From Dasypus novemcinctus (taxonomy: Eukaryota; Chordata; Mammalia; Cingulata; Dasypodidae): 64,000 nucleotides of DNA. This document shows positions 11,046 through 23,800 of the stretch, in pieces. Under the pieces are notes generated by a model, which was not told the origin of the DNA, did not search any database, and was given only the letters and a program-made list of their open reading frames with translations. Within the stretch, counting starts at the first letter, position 1. Every line of letters starts with the position of its first letter. The position numbers and the translations under genes were made by a program. The stretch is from positions 67,533,087 through 67,597,086 of the forward strand of contig NC_080678.1 of NCBI RefSeq assembly GCF_030445035.2, given 5' to 3'.

Positions 11046-14000
11046 ACTTTTAGTTATTAGCATCCCCAGATGGCTGAGTTTACCCTGAGACTACAGCAAT
11101 TATTTCAACAAAATGACATACTATTTGCAGATAAGAAATAAAGTCTATCTCTGTCCTTTTAAGAACATTCCTTTTTCCTCAATTGTTCAGTCTAATATAC
11201 CATTTTGGACCCAGATCTGTATTAGCATATTGATTCTCAAATGTTGGACAGTTGCCTGAAAATTAGTGCTGGAATTTCTCAATTATGAATGCTTGTAACT
11301 TTCAGAGAGCGGTTTAAAATAGAAATATTTTTGAAAACGTTTTTTAACTGATGGTTTTCCTCTCAAAAGACCAAGTGGAAATTTTAGGGCCCAGAATTAT
11401 AGTTTTGAGTTTTTTCCCTCTAAGCAGTATGCTCATCACCATTCTGCATTATCTGAGAGGTTGGGAGAAGGATTTAGAAGTTAGGAGGGGGATCAGGAGC
11501 TCATGAGAGCACAATATGGAGTAAAGAGTGCTACATGAAGCATGTGCAATGAAATCTAAATGCAGTCTCCAGCTCCACTGTCAAATATGAGACCTCAAAC
11601 ATTATCTTAGTAGACATTAAATATCTGCTTCTTTGAACAAATTTCCTTTGTAGAATAAATATTTCCTTGCCAATATCTTGATTGTTTGTGTCCTGATTCA
11701 AAGGGAAATGCTATCTATGCCTCTGAGTGAGAGTCACCATTACTTTTTGGAAGATATGTCTTAAATCAATTCTTCCCATTCTTCCTTCTTTTTTTTTTGA
11801 AAGATGTCCCCTACCTAGAGTTCATGCCCTGAATTAGTCACTTTAGTTTTCAGTGTCTGGAATCTAAATTAACTTACCATCTAGGTAGTAAGTCTCAGGT
11901 CAACTCCCTTGGCCAGTTGGTTCTCTTTCTATTGAAGTTCAAATCTGAGCTAGTTATTTAAGGACCTGGTAACAGACAGGGAAGGATAGGCTGAATGGGG
12001 GGGCTCTGACCTTACATTTGGAGGAATTGACCTTCTATGTTAAACACTGGAGCTACAGAAAGAATTATTCTAAGTCAACTATTCCCAATGTCTGGACCCT
12101 ATTACATAAGAGGTTATGGACTTATCTACAAATCCATGTGAATAAATAATACACACATACATGTACTATTCATTTTTCACATATAAGTAGGTGCTATTGT
12201 AATAAATATGAAAGTATTTTAATGATATAAATGTTACTAAATTTATTTGATGTATTTTCTCGCCATTACATTCAAGAAATTCAACAATTCTCATGAGACA
12301 TTCGTAAAAGCTTATGTTAGAAAAAGTTCTCATTTTTAAAACAGTTGGGAATCAATAATCTAAGTAATGGTGGTTCCAGCAACATGAAAGAGGTAAAAAA
12401 TATGAGGCACTTTCACAAGGTTTGGGTCTCTAACCAAAGCTATCAATTCATGCTTTGAAATTGGCTGATGCATCCTTGATTTACCTTGGATCTATGTAAG
12501 CCTGCTGTTTGATTTAGCATGGATGCTACACTATCTTGTGTCAGCAAACTCATACGAAGAGCTTTTCATTGCTACTGGTATTCTGTCCAAGCTTCAAAAT
12601 GGCACAGCATCCAGAATCTTTTGTGTATGCTAATATCTTTGATATTTCCTGAGGAGAAATCATCTATTTTAAGTTCACATACAAAGGGGCTATCCCTGAT
12701 TGTGGCATGTCTCCTTTCAGTGGATGATCAGAAGTATCCAACCAAAGGGTCTAGCAGTTAAGATAGTTTGTCCAGTTTTACCTGCCCTCAATCAGTTTCC
12801 CCTCCTTCTGGTACCAGAATCTCCCTTTTTTTTTTTTTTTTGGAGAAATTATCATACCCACTGCTGGGTACATAGCTCAGGCCTGGTCCCGAGACTGCTA
12901 CTAGAATTTATTGAGAAAGAAGTAAGCTCCTCTGGATGAGGTTTTAAGGCTGATTGGAAGATAAATTTAGTGCAGCCTGTGGTCAGCTCTGCCATCACTG
13001 GGGAGGACCAGTCCAAGAATAAAGCAATACAGGGAAAGCTGGCCAGCAAATGGAGAGAGAAAAAGTACAAAACACATGGTTTGAACATCTGATCTAGTAT
13101 TTCTGATTTTGACATTTTGGCCACGTGTGAGCCAATCAATTTTCCTTTGTGTCTTATAGGTTGATTCTGTTGTAGTTTTGGTTTTTGGTGACTGGCACCA
13201 TAAAAATACCACGTTATTGGAGTTGTCATTTAGCCTCTGATGGAATCTTCTTTGCATTGTTTTCCTCCATTTACCAACCCTGAGAAACTCTACCCTGTCA
13301 TCACGGACTGCTGTGACCTCACAGCTCCAACTTGGGGCCTCTCACTATGGAGCAGAAAGACTTCTAGCACACTAGCTGACTTCTAGGGATAAGCCATTTT
13401 TCAGTCTCACTGAGCAGAATCCCAAAGAGGTGGGAAAAACTAAGACCCTCTAGTTTTCCTGGAGAACTCATCTCTCATGTAGCACTTAAAAGTCACACCA
13501 AACCAGAATGCTCTAAAATGCAGACTGAAGCTTTCTTTCCAATAGGAAAAAAAAAAAAAGCAGTGAGGGATGCACTGCAGTAGATGAAGGTTGCCAATTT
13601 TTGATGGAGCAGCCTAGGAGCTCAGCTGGGGATTCTGCTAAGAAGAAGGACTATAATAGTGTTGTTTTACAGAGATAGGGCTATTTTGATGTTGACCCTT
13701 TGATTTTGCTGCTGCTGCTTTTTTTTTTTTCTGTTTCTTTTGTCTTTCTTGTTTCTCCTGCTGTGTTCCTTTCCATTATCATTCTTTTCTTTGTCTGGAA
13801 TTAGAGCCACAAAAATGAGCCTGTAATCAGGGGACATGAGAATCCCTAAATTGCTCTCATTTTGATTTTCTGCCTATTAATATTTCAGTATATGAAACAT
13901 ACAGGAGGCATTTTTAGCTCACTGGCAATTCAACTTAGTCATGCTACTGTTTAATCCATTGCTTGGAAAATTTGAATATGCATCATAGCATCTAAAACTG

Positions 14001-14235
14001 ACATTTCTAAATCTGCTTGTGGTATATTACATAGAAAATTACTTCAGACTCCCTAGTACTTGAGAAGCCTTCCTCATATATCATTCCAACAGCCTAGAAA
14101 AAGAAGCAGGTGGGAAGAGTTGCGTATAAGAGATATAGGGGCTCAGTGGTATTGCAACCCACTGATAAAGATTAAACTTGGCACTTATTTGATTTTTGTG
14201 TTTTCTTGAATTGCTTAATGTATGGCCCAATAAAT
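11046..14235. other. No gene seen; unique DNA
   Basis: A 3.2 kb stretch with no recognised family. T16 lies at 12826-12841, A13 near 13547-13559, and a short (GCT)n next to poly-T near 13708-13731. Open frames up to 125 codons (12852-13229, minus) show no domain. Confidence 0.45.
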
Positions 14236-14415
14236 AGCTACTAGCATGGGGCAGACACTAGGTCCAGCTTCTCAGGCATCTCCCTTTATCCTCTCAAGTA
14301 TCCCATGATGTAGCAGTATTGTCCCCATTTTACAATAGGGAAACTGAGGTTCAAGGGTTTAATTGAATCATCCATGGTCAGATGATCAATGAGTGGCAGA
14401 GTCGGAAAACTTAAA
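14236..14415 (-). mobile_element. MIR SINE
   Basis: The reverse-oriented MIR core is clear in 'ccccattttacaatagggaa' and 'actgaggttcaagggttt', followed by 'gagtggcagagtcgg'. The 3' end of the element lies toward 14236. Confidence 0.65.
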
Positions 14416-14565
14416 ATGGGCCTGATTCTGTAGCCCATAATTTTTTTCCAGGAAGTAGAAGGGAACACTTGAAGAAGACTTCGTGGAAGTGGCAGGACTT
14501 GAGGTAGCCTATGAAAGATGAGTAACTGGTATAGAACTATATACCTAATTGCTATTGCATGCATT

Positions 14566-14790
14566 TGAAAGAGAGTAAGGTTTGAGAACAGCTACCTCTG
14601 GGTTCTATCCTTGGCTCCCCCACTTATCAGCTTAGAAATTGCATCCAATTTTACTTAGCCTCCCTGAATCTCAGTTTTCTCACCTTTACCCTGTTGATAA
14701 CACCAACCTTGTGAAGTTTTTGTGAAGAACAATGAACTATACATAAAACATTTTTTAGTGTTTGACAAATAGTAGGTGCTCAACAAAAGA
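14566..14790 (+). mobile_element. MIR SINE, nearly full length
   Basis: The order follows MIR: 'tctgggttctatccttggct', 'cacttatcagct', 'ctgaatctcagttttctcac', and at the 3' end 'caaatagtaggtgctcaaca'. It lies about 150 bases from an oppositely oriented MIR. Confidence 0.75.
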
Positions 14791-16265
14791 TACCTATTTT
14801 TTTTGTTGGCTAGTATATGCTTATAGGGTAAGTCAGAAGTTAATCTCTTAGCTAGGGAATCATTAAGTTTTTAATTTGTAGGCTTCAATAGATGCAATTT
14901 GAAGCTACATGGAAGGCACATGGGAAAATCTATACAGATGGGTCTGATAAGTTTTATTATTAATTATCTTGAGCAGTTTCAGATAGAATGGCTATGATGG
15001 CATGGAGATTGCAGGGCTACTGTTAATTATACTTTTAGTTGTAGAGTTCGTCTAACAATCATTTCCAAGTTACTGTCTATATTGTTCTTCTTTCCTGGAT
15101 TAATAAAAAGTGCATTTGCCACACATAGGAGCCATCAGAAGTTTCTTCTGGCCTTTCAGCAAGTATTATACAGTATCAAATGACTATGGGGACAACTTGG
15201 CAGTGTTGTTGATTTCTATCTCAGCTTAATAACCAACTCTGCTACCTTCACATCAAGCCTTGGGGCCAGAGATAAGTGGAATACTGGAAATATCAAGTTG
15301 GCTTCTGTTTCTGCCCCTCTCATTTCCACTCTTGTAGATATGAAGACAGATAAAATCAAATTTGTTGCTCCCTAGGGTACCACTGAAGGTATGTTGTACA
15401 ACTTAACCAGGCATGTTGCTTCAACTGCTCTTCAGCTCTGGTGACTCTGAAACCTTTCAATTCAGTTTTCCCCCTGGGATTCTGCAGTGTATTAGGAGGT
15501 TACTAAGTCCCTGGAAATCTGAGGCAAAGTACACCTTTGATTGAAAAGGGCTCATTCACAGATGGAGAATGATGGTGGCAGAATTTATGAAATTGTAATT
15601 CTTTGTTGAGGCTGTTAACTACCTAACCAACCCCAGACAAACTCAATCCTGCAAGTGAGTTATAGAGATGCAGAAAGAGCAAATGTTTTAGTCTCTTGGG
15701 CAATTAAAATATTCCTCAGACAGAAATACCAGGACAGTGGAACATGTCAGAAAGGTAATTTTACATAAATATATGTAATTTTAAAGTATGATTCTACATA
15801 TCAGAGAAGGTCCTGAGAAGCTTTAGTGTTCAGTGGTTCGATTGTATAATGGAAAATACATTAGTAAAACATATCCTTTCAAGTACTTTGTTTATTCATT
15901 AGTAGCAGCCAAAAGAATTGAAGTAGGTGTCAAAAAATGAACTTGAGCTCTCACACTACTGCAGTGGTTTGTGCTGACTTGGGTAAGTCAGTTTTGGTCT
16001 TTTCTTCTCATTTGTAAAATTCAAATTTATCTCTATGGAATATTCCATAGTCCAGTACTGAAAATCTATTGTGAGTGAGCTGAGATTTTTTTGATTGAGA
16101 CTAAACTCTATTAGCTTTCACTGAAGAAGGAAACTTCTGCACTATCCTAAAGGACTCTACCTGCATATGCTAGCATGAGATTTATCAGATAAAAGAACCA
16201 AGTATGGAATACTTCAATGACATATATCCTTTCAACTACTATATTTATTAATGAATAGTCATAAA
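14791..16265. other. No gene seen; unique DNA
   Basis: No recognised repeat or coding sequence. Confidence 0.45.
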
Positions 16266-16269
16266 AAAT

Positions 16270-16455
16270 GAAAGCTAGAATTTCCAAAGTTTTCACACAT
16301 TATCTCACCTGATCCTCATAAAAACTTCATAAGGTAGGTAATCATTCCAATTTAAGAGAAGAAAAGAACCGAGATTTAAAGAAGAGTATTTCCTTGCCAA
16401 TGTTTACATAATAAATGGCAGAGAAGGATGTTAGCATCCATGCTCTTTTACTCTC
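16270..16455 (-). mobile_element. MIR SINE
   Basis: Reverse MIR features are present: 'cacattatctcacctgatcc', 'aacttcataaggtaggta', then 'aaatggcagagaaggatgtt'. The following 400 bases (16456-16854) show no recognised family. Confidence 0.65.
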
Positions 16456-16854
16456 CTGTTAACTGTTAAACCAAAGGCCATGATGATATTGGGAATCCTT
16501 TTGTACTTTGTCATGTACCTTTCGACTTTAAACCAAATTGTCATAATCATATCATGGAGGGATTTCTGAAATAGAGCTGTTAATCTATGAGATGAGACCC
16601 CAAAATGTGGTTGGTAGGTTTTATCTAAAGGTATTTGAATCATCATAGACACTAAGCATTATCTGTTTACCAAATAAGTAATATACTCAAACATATGTGA
16701 ATGTTACTCTGTTATTCAAAGATTTCAATACTCTTGTGATAATTAAAACAAATAATGTTAAATATTACTGAATTAGTAGGTGTTTTATATCAATCAGTAT
16801 TTTCTCAATGTGTGCTAAAAGTACAACTAATATTGCTTAAAGTCTGTGAAACTT

Positions 16855-17015
16855 TGGATATTAAAAATGAGGCCCTGTGAACTTCCTTGAATTATGGAAA
16901 TGGTCTATATCTTCATTCAGGTGTTGGTTACATGGATATTTAAATTGTCAAAATACATTGAATTATATACTTAAGATCTGCACATTTCATTGTTATGCAT
17001 TTTACCTCAATTTTA
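16855..17015 (+). mobile_element. L1 3' UTR fragment
   Basis: Contains the L1 3' terminal pattern 'atggaaatggtctatatctt', 'caggtgttggttacatgg' and 'atacttaagatctgcacatt', ending in 'gcattttacctcaatttt'. The fragment is short, old and heavily 5' truncated. Confidence 0.6.
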
Positions 17016-17425
17016 AAATGAGAACTCAGAATACTTAGAAACTTGACAACCCTAAAGTATAGAAATTTCTTAAGTCCTGACTAGATTCCCCCATATAGGC
17101 AATACTTGGGGTGCTAGTGAGGTGCACCCCTTCCCCATGTTGTCTTCTGTGAACTAAACTAATAAAATACACAATTGATGGGAGAAATTGGCTACCTGTG
17201 AATGCAAATCAAGGCATATCCTGCAAATGTGTGTCTGGAAAGTGTGAAAACAGCTGCAGTGCTTACCCAGGTGATCAGAACATAGATTTGAAAAGGCAGA
17301 AGGTAAATGTGATTGTAATTTAGGAAATGAAATCTAATTGAATGGAGAAAAACAAAAGTCAATACAATTGATTGGGTTCTTTGAGCAGAAGGATAGTCTA
17401 CCTCAAGCATAAAAAGTACATCTGA

Positions 17426-18680
17426 ACAAGGCCTAGAGCAGCATTGTGCCTGGGAATTTCCTCCTGTCAGCCTTCATGTTACTCAAATGTGGCCAGTCTC
17501 GAAGCCAAACTCAGCATGTAAATGCAATGCCTTCCCCCCAGCGTGGGACATGACACCCAGGGATGAGCCTCCCTGGCACCGAGGGACCACTATCAACTAC
17601 CAACTGATGATGCAACTGGAAAATGACCTCATATGGAAGATTCAACGTGGATCAGCGGAATATCCCTGTCTACATAAAATAACATGACTTTAAAATGCTG
17701 TTTGACCTAATGTAAGGGGGAAATGGAAAGGAGAAATGAGTTTATATGGCTACGAGTCTCTAAAAAAGAGTCTGGAGGCTGTCAGAAGGATTGCCCTTAT
17801 GCACAACTGAGCAGAGTCTGAGAGACAGATAAAGCAGATACAACCCCCAGATATCGGTTCCTTCGAGGGCTAAAGAGACCCATGGGAGTTATGGTCATGG
17901 CCAATGGGGTTAACTACCAGGTCAGATGGCCCCTCTTTGGAACTGGAGTTTATGTGTGATGAATCTGGACTCAGATGGGATCTCTCTTCATAAGACTTTC
18001 ATGCTAATGTGCTGGAGGTGCAGTTAGTGTCGGGGTTTAAGATATATTTAGGGGATTTGAATCTCTGGACTGACAATGTGATAGCCAGGTCCTGAGCCTC
18101 AACAGACTCCAGCACCTACAATCTGACTTATTGGGCTCACCACACTCAGCTAAGATGGAGCTGAAGAAGGACAACCACCACACCATGGAGCCTAGAGTGA
18201 TTACAACTGAAAGTGGGAGGATTGCATCCAGCATCCATGTGGAATCTGAGCCTCCTCTTGACATAGAGGTGCAATGGACACAACCAATCCAATGTCCACA
18301 GAGAAAAGGTGGCATTGGATTGAGAAAAGTGGACATGATGGCTGATGGGTATGGGGAAAGGCAGGAAGAGATGAGAGGTGGAGGCATCTTTGGGACATGG
18401 AGCTGCCCTGGATGGTGCTTCAGGGGCAATCACCGGACATTGTAAATCCTCACAGGGCCCACTGGATGGAATGGGGGAGAGTATGGGCCATGATGTGGAC
18501 CATTGACCATGAGGTGCAGAGGTGCCCAAAGATGTACTTGCCAAATGCAATGGATGTGTCATGATGATGGGAATGAGTGTTGCTGGGGGGGGAGAAGTGG
18601 GATGGGGGTGGTAGGGTTCAATGGGACCTCATATATATATATTTTTAATGTAATATTATTACAAAGTCAATAAAAAAAAA
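17426..18680 (+). mobile_element. Retroposed noncoding element, xenarthran LINE 3' type
   Basis: The 1255-bp insert ends in an A-tract and is flanked by 'aaaaagtacatctga' at 17411-17425 and 18681-18695, matching at all 15 positions. This is the mark of LINE-1-type target-primed insertion. Its 3' half is homologous in order to the insert at 62271-62843 (blocks 'tggcattggattgagaaaag', 'gaggtgcagaggtgcccaaa', 'gggacctcatatat'). I recognise it as a high-copy xenarthran repeat, probably the 3' UTR of a lineage-specific L1, but no ORF2 sequence is attached to prove that. The open frames inside it (up to 138 codons, 18146-18562) have no domain. Confidence 0.8.
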
Positions 18681-18695
18681 AAAAAGTACATCTGA

Positions 18696-19084
18696 GGATT
18701 ATCTGATACTATCCAGGAAAAAAGTCTGCTGAATCTAGTAGATTCAAATTCAGGTATGAAAGAGGTATTCTCCTTGGCAGCAATGCAGACCATGGTATTT
18801 CTTCTTGGGCTAGAAAAAAGTCCCCAAATTAGCTAACTTTCTTTGCTCTGATTCATACTCATAATTTGGCTTTTCAGGTAATTCTTGGACGTGGATTACC
18901 TTGGTAGAAGAGGTGAATACTTTAAACATTAAAAGAGTCTATTAAATTAGTATACTGGATTATATATTCAATTTCTTTTAAATTTGGTTAATATGAGTAA
19001 GTTTCGCTGTGTCTGATCATTTTTAAAGGCCTCAATTTGAAGTGTATGGATCTATAAGTCTGTGATGATGCCTTGTTTTCATCA
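18696..19084. other. No gene seen; unique DNA
   Basis: No recognised repeat between the retroposed insert and the L1-derived element that follows. Confidence 0.45.
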
Positions 19085-19586
19085 TTATTTTTTTCATTTA
19101 AAATTTTTTATTGAAGTATATCATTTGTATATGAACATACATAAACAATATGTATAGCAAAAGTTGTGAACTTAAAAGTAAGTGTGCAAAACATCATACA
19201 GGGCTCCCATACCTCACCCCATCACCAATACCTTGTATTGTTGTGAAACATTTGTTACAAACTGAAAGAGCATTGTTAGAATATTACCACTAACTAGAGC
19301 CTATATCTTACACTTGGTGTCGTTTTCCCCAACCCACCCAATTATTAACCCCCTGTATTAGTATTTTATATTTGTTATAGTTCATGAGAGAACATTCTTA
19401 TATTCTGTTAACCACAGTGCATCTGCCACCACCAAATTCACTGTGCTATAATCTCATCCTTTGTACAATCCATTCAAAATGTACACTCAGTGGCTCTTGT
19501 TTTCATCATAGAGTTGTACTGTCATCACCTCAGTCAATTTTAGACTGTTTTCATTACTCCAAAAGGAAAAATCCCATATTCCTTTA

Positions 19587-20830
19587 TACCCACCTATCGT
19601 TGTCCTTTAGAAATGATATAACATCTTCTTTGCCATTGTATAGCACCTTTTGTAAATTCGGTCTTTTGATAGCATATTCTCTTGTTTTTTGTTGGTCTCT
19701 GAAGACTTTGAGCTCACCCTCATTTTTGAAGGACAGTTTTGCTGGATAAAGAATTCTTGGCTGGCTGTTTTTCTCTTTTAGTACCTCAAATATATCATAG
19801 CACTTTCTTCTTACCTCCAAGGTTTCTGATGAGAGATTGGCACTTAGTCTTACTAAGGTTCCCTTGTATGTGATGCATTGCTTTTCTTTCTGTTTTCAGA
19901 ATCCTCTCTTTATCTCTGGTATTTTTCATTCTGAATAGTGAATGTCTTAGAGTATGTCTATTTGGATTTTTTTCTGTTTAGGGTGTGTTGTTCTTCTTGG
20001 ATATTGATATTTTTGTCTTTCATAAGGTCTGGGAAGTTTTTTGGTCATTATTTCCTCAGATATTCTTTCTGCCCCTTTTTCTTTCCCTTCTCCTTCTGGG
20101 ACACTGATAACATGTATGTTTGTGCATTTCACATTGTCATTAAATTTTAGGATACCTGTTTCATTTTTTCCATTCTTTTCTCCTGCTTCTTTAAGTTCAG
20201 ACAGTTGGTCCTTAATTTCACTAATTCTGTCCTCCACTTATTAAAATCTGCTGTTATATGATTCTAATGTATTTTTTAAAAATTTCTCTCCCCTTCCCCC
20301 CGCCCCCCACCCCCAGTTGTCTGCTGTCTGTGTCCATTCGCTGTGTGCTCTTCTGTGACCGCTTCTATCCTTATCAGCGGCACTGAGAATCTGTGTTTCT
20401 TTTTGCTGTGTCATCTTGTTGTGTCAGCTCTCCATGTGTGTGGCACCATTCTTGGGCAGGCTGCACTTTCTTTCGCGCTGGGTGGCTCTCCTTACGGGGC
20501 GCACTCCTTACACATGGGGTTCCCCTACATGGGGGACACCCCTGCGTGGCATGGCACTCCTTGCGCACATCAGTACTGCACATGGACCAGCTCCACATGG
20601 GTCAAGGAGGCCCAGGGTTTGAACCGCAAACCTCCCATGTGGTAGGCAGATGCCCTATCCATTGGGTCAAGCCTGCTTCCCGCTAATATATTTTTAATCT
20701 CATCCATTGTATTTTTCATTTCCATAAGCTTCGTTACTTTTCTTTGCAGGCTCAGATTATTGTTATGTTCACCCAGTATCTTCTTAATATCCTTTATCTC
20801 ATTAGTCATATTTTCCTTCAACTCCTTGAA
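19587..20830 (-). pseudogene. L1 ORF1 remnant
   Basis: ORF1p is the RNA-binding trimer protein of L1 particles. Three disconnected pieces are visible. One (about 20830-20683) is charged and heptad-like, fitting the coiled coil. One (20237-19947) starts 'MEDRISEIKDQLSELKE' and carries 'VPEGEGKEKGAE', the RRM region. One (19820-19584) carries 'RILYPAKLSFKNEGE', the C-terminal domain with its LYPAKL motif. Stops, frame changes and a SINE insertion make it a dead copy. Confidence 0.75.
20277..20682 (-). mobile_element. DAS SINE, chimeric form
   Basis: Same plan as the copy at 7.1 kb: the tRNA-like head on the right ('gggtttgaaccgc' is the B box in reverse), the roughly 180-base unrelated domain in the middle, and a C/T-rich tail end on the left. 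It is flanked by 'ctaatgtattttt' (20264-20276) and 'ctaatatattttt' (20683-20695), one mismatch. It sits inside the ORF1 coding remnant of the HAL1-like element and shares its orientation. Confidence 0.95.
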
Positions 20831-23800
20831 TAGATTTCCTTCAATTCCTTGAATTGATTATTATTGATTAGTTGTCTTAAATCCTGTTTCTCATCAGAAT
20901 TTTTGGTTTGTTCCTTTGGCTAGGTCATCTCTTCCTGTTTCTCAGTATGGTTTGTTCTTTTTTGCTGTTGTATAGGCATCTGAATATCTTGGTGAATTTA
21001 TTCTGGTGGTCAATTTCTCTTTCTTGCCCAGTGTTTTTTTTCAGAGCCCTTCTTTAATTTTGATTCTGGTCTGGCTTTTCTGGCCAAACTCACTGATGCG
21101 GAATCACTCTCTGCCCTCTGCCGCACCCTCCCTCTTCCCAGAGAGGAAGACATCTGTTCCTCTTAGTTGGCTGCAGTGAGCCAGGGGTTTTATCTAGACT
21201 GTTCACCTTGAGGGTGGGGGATGGGTGCCATTCTCACCTATGCAGGCTAGTAACTAATGGTTTTCATTTCAGCTTCTTTGTCTTGCTGTCCCTTCCCCTC
21301 CTGGAGGATGAACAGCAATTTCTTGGTTTGAAAATCCCCAAGGCAGCTCCCTTGAACAGGTTTTTGCCCTTCCTCCATTGTTTCTGGGACAGAATTGATC
21401 CTTGCCTACCTACTCTAATGCCATCTTCCCAGAAGTCTCTTCATTAATGATTTTTTATTTTTAAGTGACAGGGAAAAGATGACTGAGTAGGGAGCTCCAA
21501 GACACACTCCTTCCACTGAAAACTACTATTAAAGTGGTAGAAGCTGTCTGAAACAATTTTTTTGAAACTGCAGAGGCAAGAAGAATTTTGTATAGCAGCC
21601 AGAAAACAGCAGGAAGAAGATGATAAATTATGGTAAAGAAGCATAAATTGCTTTCTCTGCACAGCAGCTCCTACTACCCATCTTGTACTCTCATGGCAGA
21701 TGTCATGGGGTCCAGTCCCTGGGTAACAGCTAGTGACAGAAAGAAGCATAAAAATTCTCTTCACCAAGAACAGGAGTATGGATGAACAACTACTGATCAC
21801 AGCTTTTGATTGCCAAATTCCAATTGTTTTTGTCCTGGTTCTAAGGGCAGCTATTGTTTCAACCCATTCCTGACAAAGGCAGTAGTGGTAGCCATTGTTT
21901 TAACCCTCCCCAGACTGGGGCAGAGGAAGTGGAGACTGAAAGATATAGTGCTTCCTCAGGGCTGCGGGGAACAGTTATCTGAAGGTTGCATTTGCTGGGC
22001 AGACCAGGAAAGCTTAGCTTTGGGAAGCTGTTGGAGAGATTTTGGTGCTTTTTCTGACCCCTCCACAGGACACTTTGCAGCCTGTCTGCACTCACTTCAT
22101 GGGTCCTTGGCTGATTTAGCTGGGGAAAACTGAACTGGGAAAGTTCTCCCTTGGGTGACCCTCCCCCCAGAATTTGCACCCCCGGCAAAAGCAGCATGAG
22201 ACAAAAAAAAGGAGTGTAAAAAACTATAAAGGTAGAGAGTCTGGGATAAAATACTGAGGGCTTCAGACACAGTGGGAAGAGGGTGGTATATCCCCTGGGA
22301 AGCAGAGAGGACAAACTCCTGTAAACAGTGGAATGCCAAAACAGCTAACAAGCAAAAGCTTAGGACAAGACAGAAGACCAGTAGGACAGGGAACACCTTG
22401 CACAGTACATTCACCTCGGGCAGAACTTCCTGATAAGAGGGCTGAAGCTCAAAATAAATCTGTCTTATCACCAGATGGATCCAAAAGCACAAACCAGACA
22501 TCCCAGAGAGTAAATCCCAGAGTTAACATTTAAAAATATTAAAATGTATACAGTGTGCAATGAAAGAGTACAAGACAAAGAAAAAGGAATTGTTGGTCTA
22601 TCCAAAGGAAGAGGATAAAAATCCAGAAAACACCAGTGAATAAGACAAGAAGGTGAACCTCCTGAACAAAGCCTTTAAAAATACAAATTTAAAAATGCTT
22701 AAGAAGATGAAGGAAAGTACAGAGAAAGAAATGTCAGGCTATTAGGGAAACCATGAATGAACAATAAGAGAGACTAAGTAAAGAGAAAGAAATTTTAAAA
22801 GGAACCAAAAAAAGCTACTGGAGTTGAAGACCATAATAACTGAAGTGAAAAATGCCCAGGAGGGTTTCAAGAGCATATCGGAGCTGGCAGAAGATCAGTG
22901 AACTTGAAGACAAGATACTTGACATGAATTGGGCTGAGGAACAAAAAGAAAACAGAAATGTTAAAAGTGAAAATAACCTAAGACATCATGTGCACCAATA
23001 TACACATTATGAGAGTCCCAGAAAGAGAAGAAAGAAAGGGGCAGAGGGATTGGTTAACTAAATAATGACAGAGAACTTTCCAAACTTAGCAAAAGACCTG
23101 AACATGCATATCTAATTAGCTCAGAAGATACCAAATAGGATAAACATGAAGCAAAATACACCCCAACATATATTGATTATACTATCAAATGCAAAGGACA
23201 AGGAAAGAATTCTGAAAGCTCCAAGAGCAAAGCACCAGTTTAGATACAATCCCAATTTGATTGAGTGCTGATTTCTCATGGGAAACCATGGAAACAAGAA
23301 GGCAATGGGTTGCAATACTTGTGTGGAAGGAAAACAAATGCTAGCCAAGAATTTTATATCTGGTGAGACTCTCTTTCAAAAATGAAGGAGGGATTAGGAA
23401 ATTCTCAGAAAAATAAAAACTGAGGGTGTACATCACCACTAGACCTTCCCTACAAGCAATAATAAGGGAATTCTGTGAATCAAAAGGAAAGGACACTAGA
23501 CAGTGGTTTAAAGCAACTTAAAGGTAAAAAGAACTGTGGTAAAGGTAATCTCTTGGGTAATTATAAATGCCAGTATTATTGTATTGTATTGTTTGGTATG
23601 TAATTCTACTTCTTACTTCCTACAGGTGCTAAAATGCAAATATGTAAAAAGTAATGATAAATCTAGGATTTTAGACATACAATGTACAAAGATACAAATA
23701 GTAACAAGTACAAAAAATGGTGAGGTAGCAGAGGGGTATAGGAAAAATATATGTGCATGCTATTGAAGTTAAGTTTGTATAAAACCAAATATGATTGTTA

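Larger units (their letters stand above)
19085..21445 (-). mobile_element. ORF1-only L1-derived element (HAL1-like)
   Basis: Read on the minus strand, a 5' leader (about 21445-20850, opening with 'gggaagatggcattagagta') leads into an ORF1 coiled-coil and RNA-binding region (about 20830-19587). That runs directly into a 3' UTR-like segment ending in an A/T-rich tail near 19085. No ORF2 endonuclease or reverse transcriptase sequence lies between ORF1 and the 3' UTR. That is the plan of HAL1 (half-L1) elements, which rely on enzymes from full L1s. An internal deletion of an ordinary L1 is the alternative. A DAS SINE interrupts it at 20277-20682. Confidence 0.65.

Noticed and set aside
18131-18562. 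Overlapping frames up to 138 codons on both strands
   Set aside because: They lie in a retroposed noncoding element. Frames on both strands of the same DNA argue against coding.
22852-23061. Basic, charged 69-codon frame resembling a nuclear protein
   Set aside because: It lies in the degraded ORF1 region of an L1, where such charged stretches are expected.
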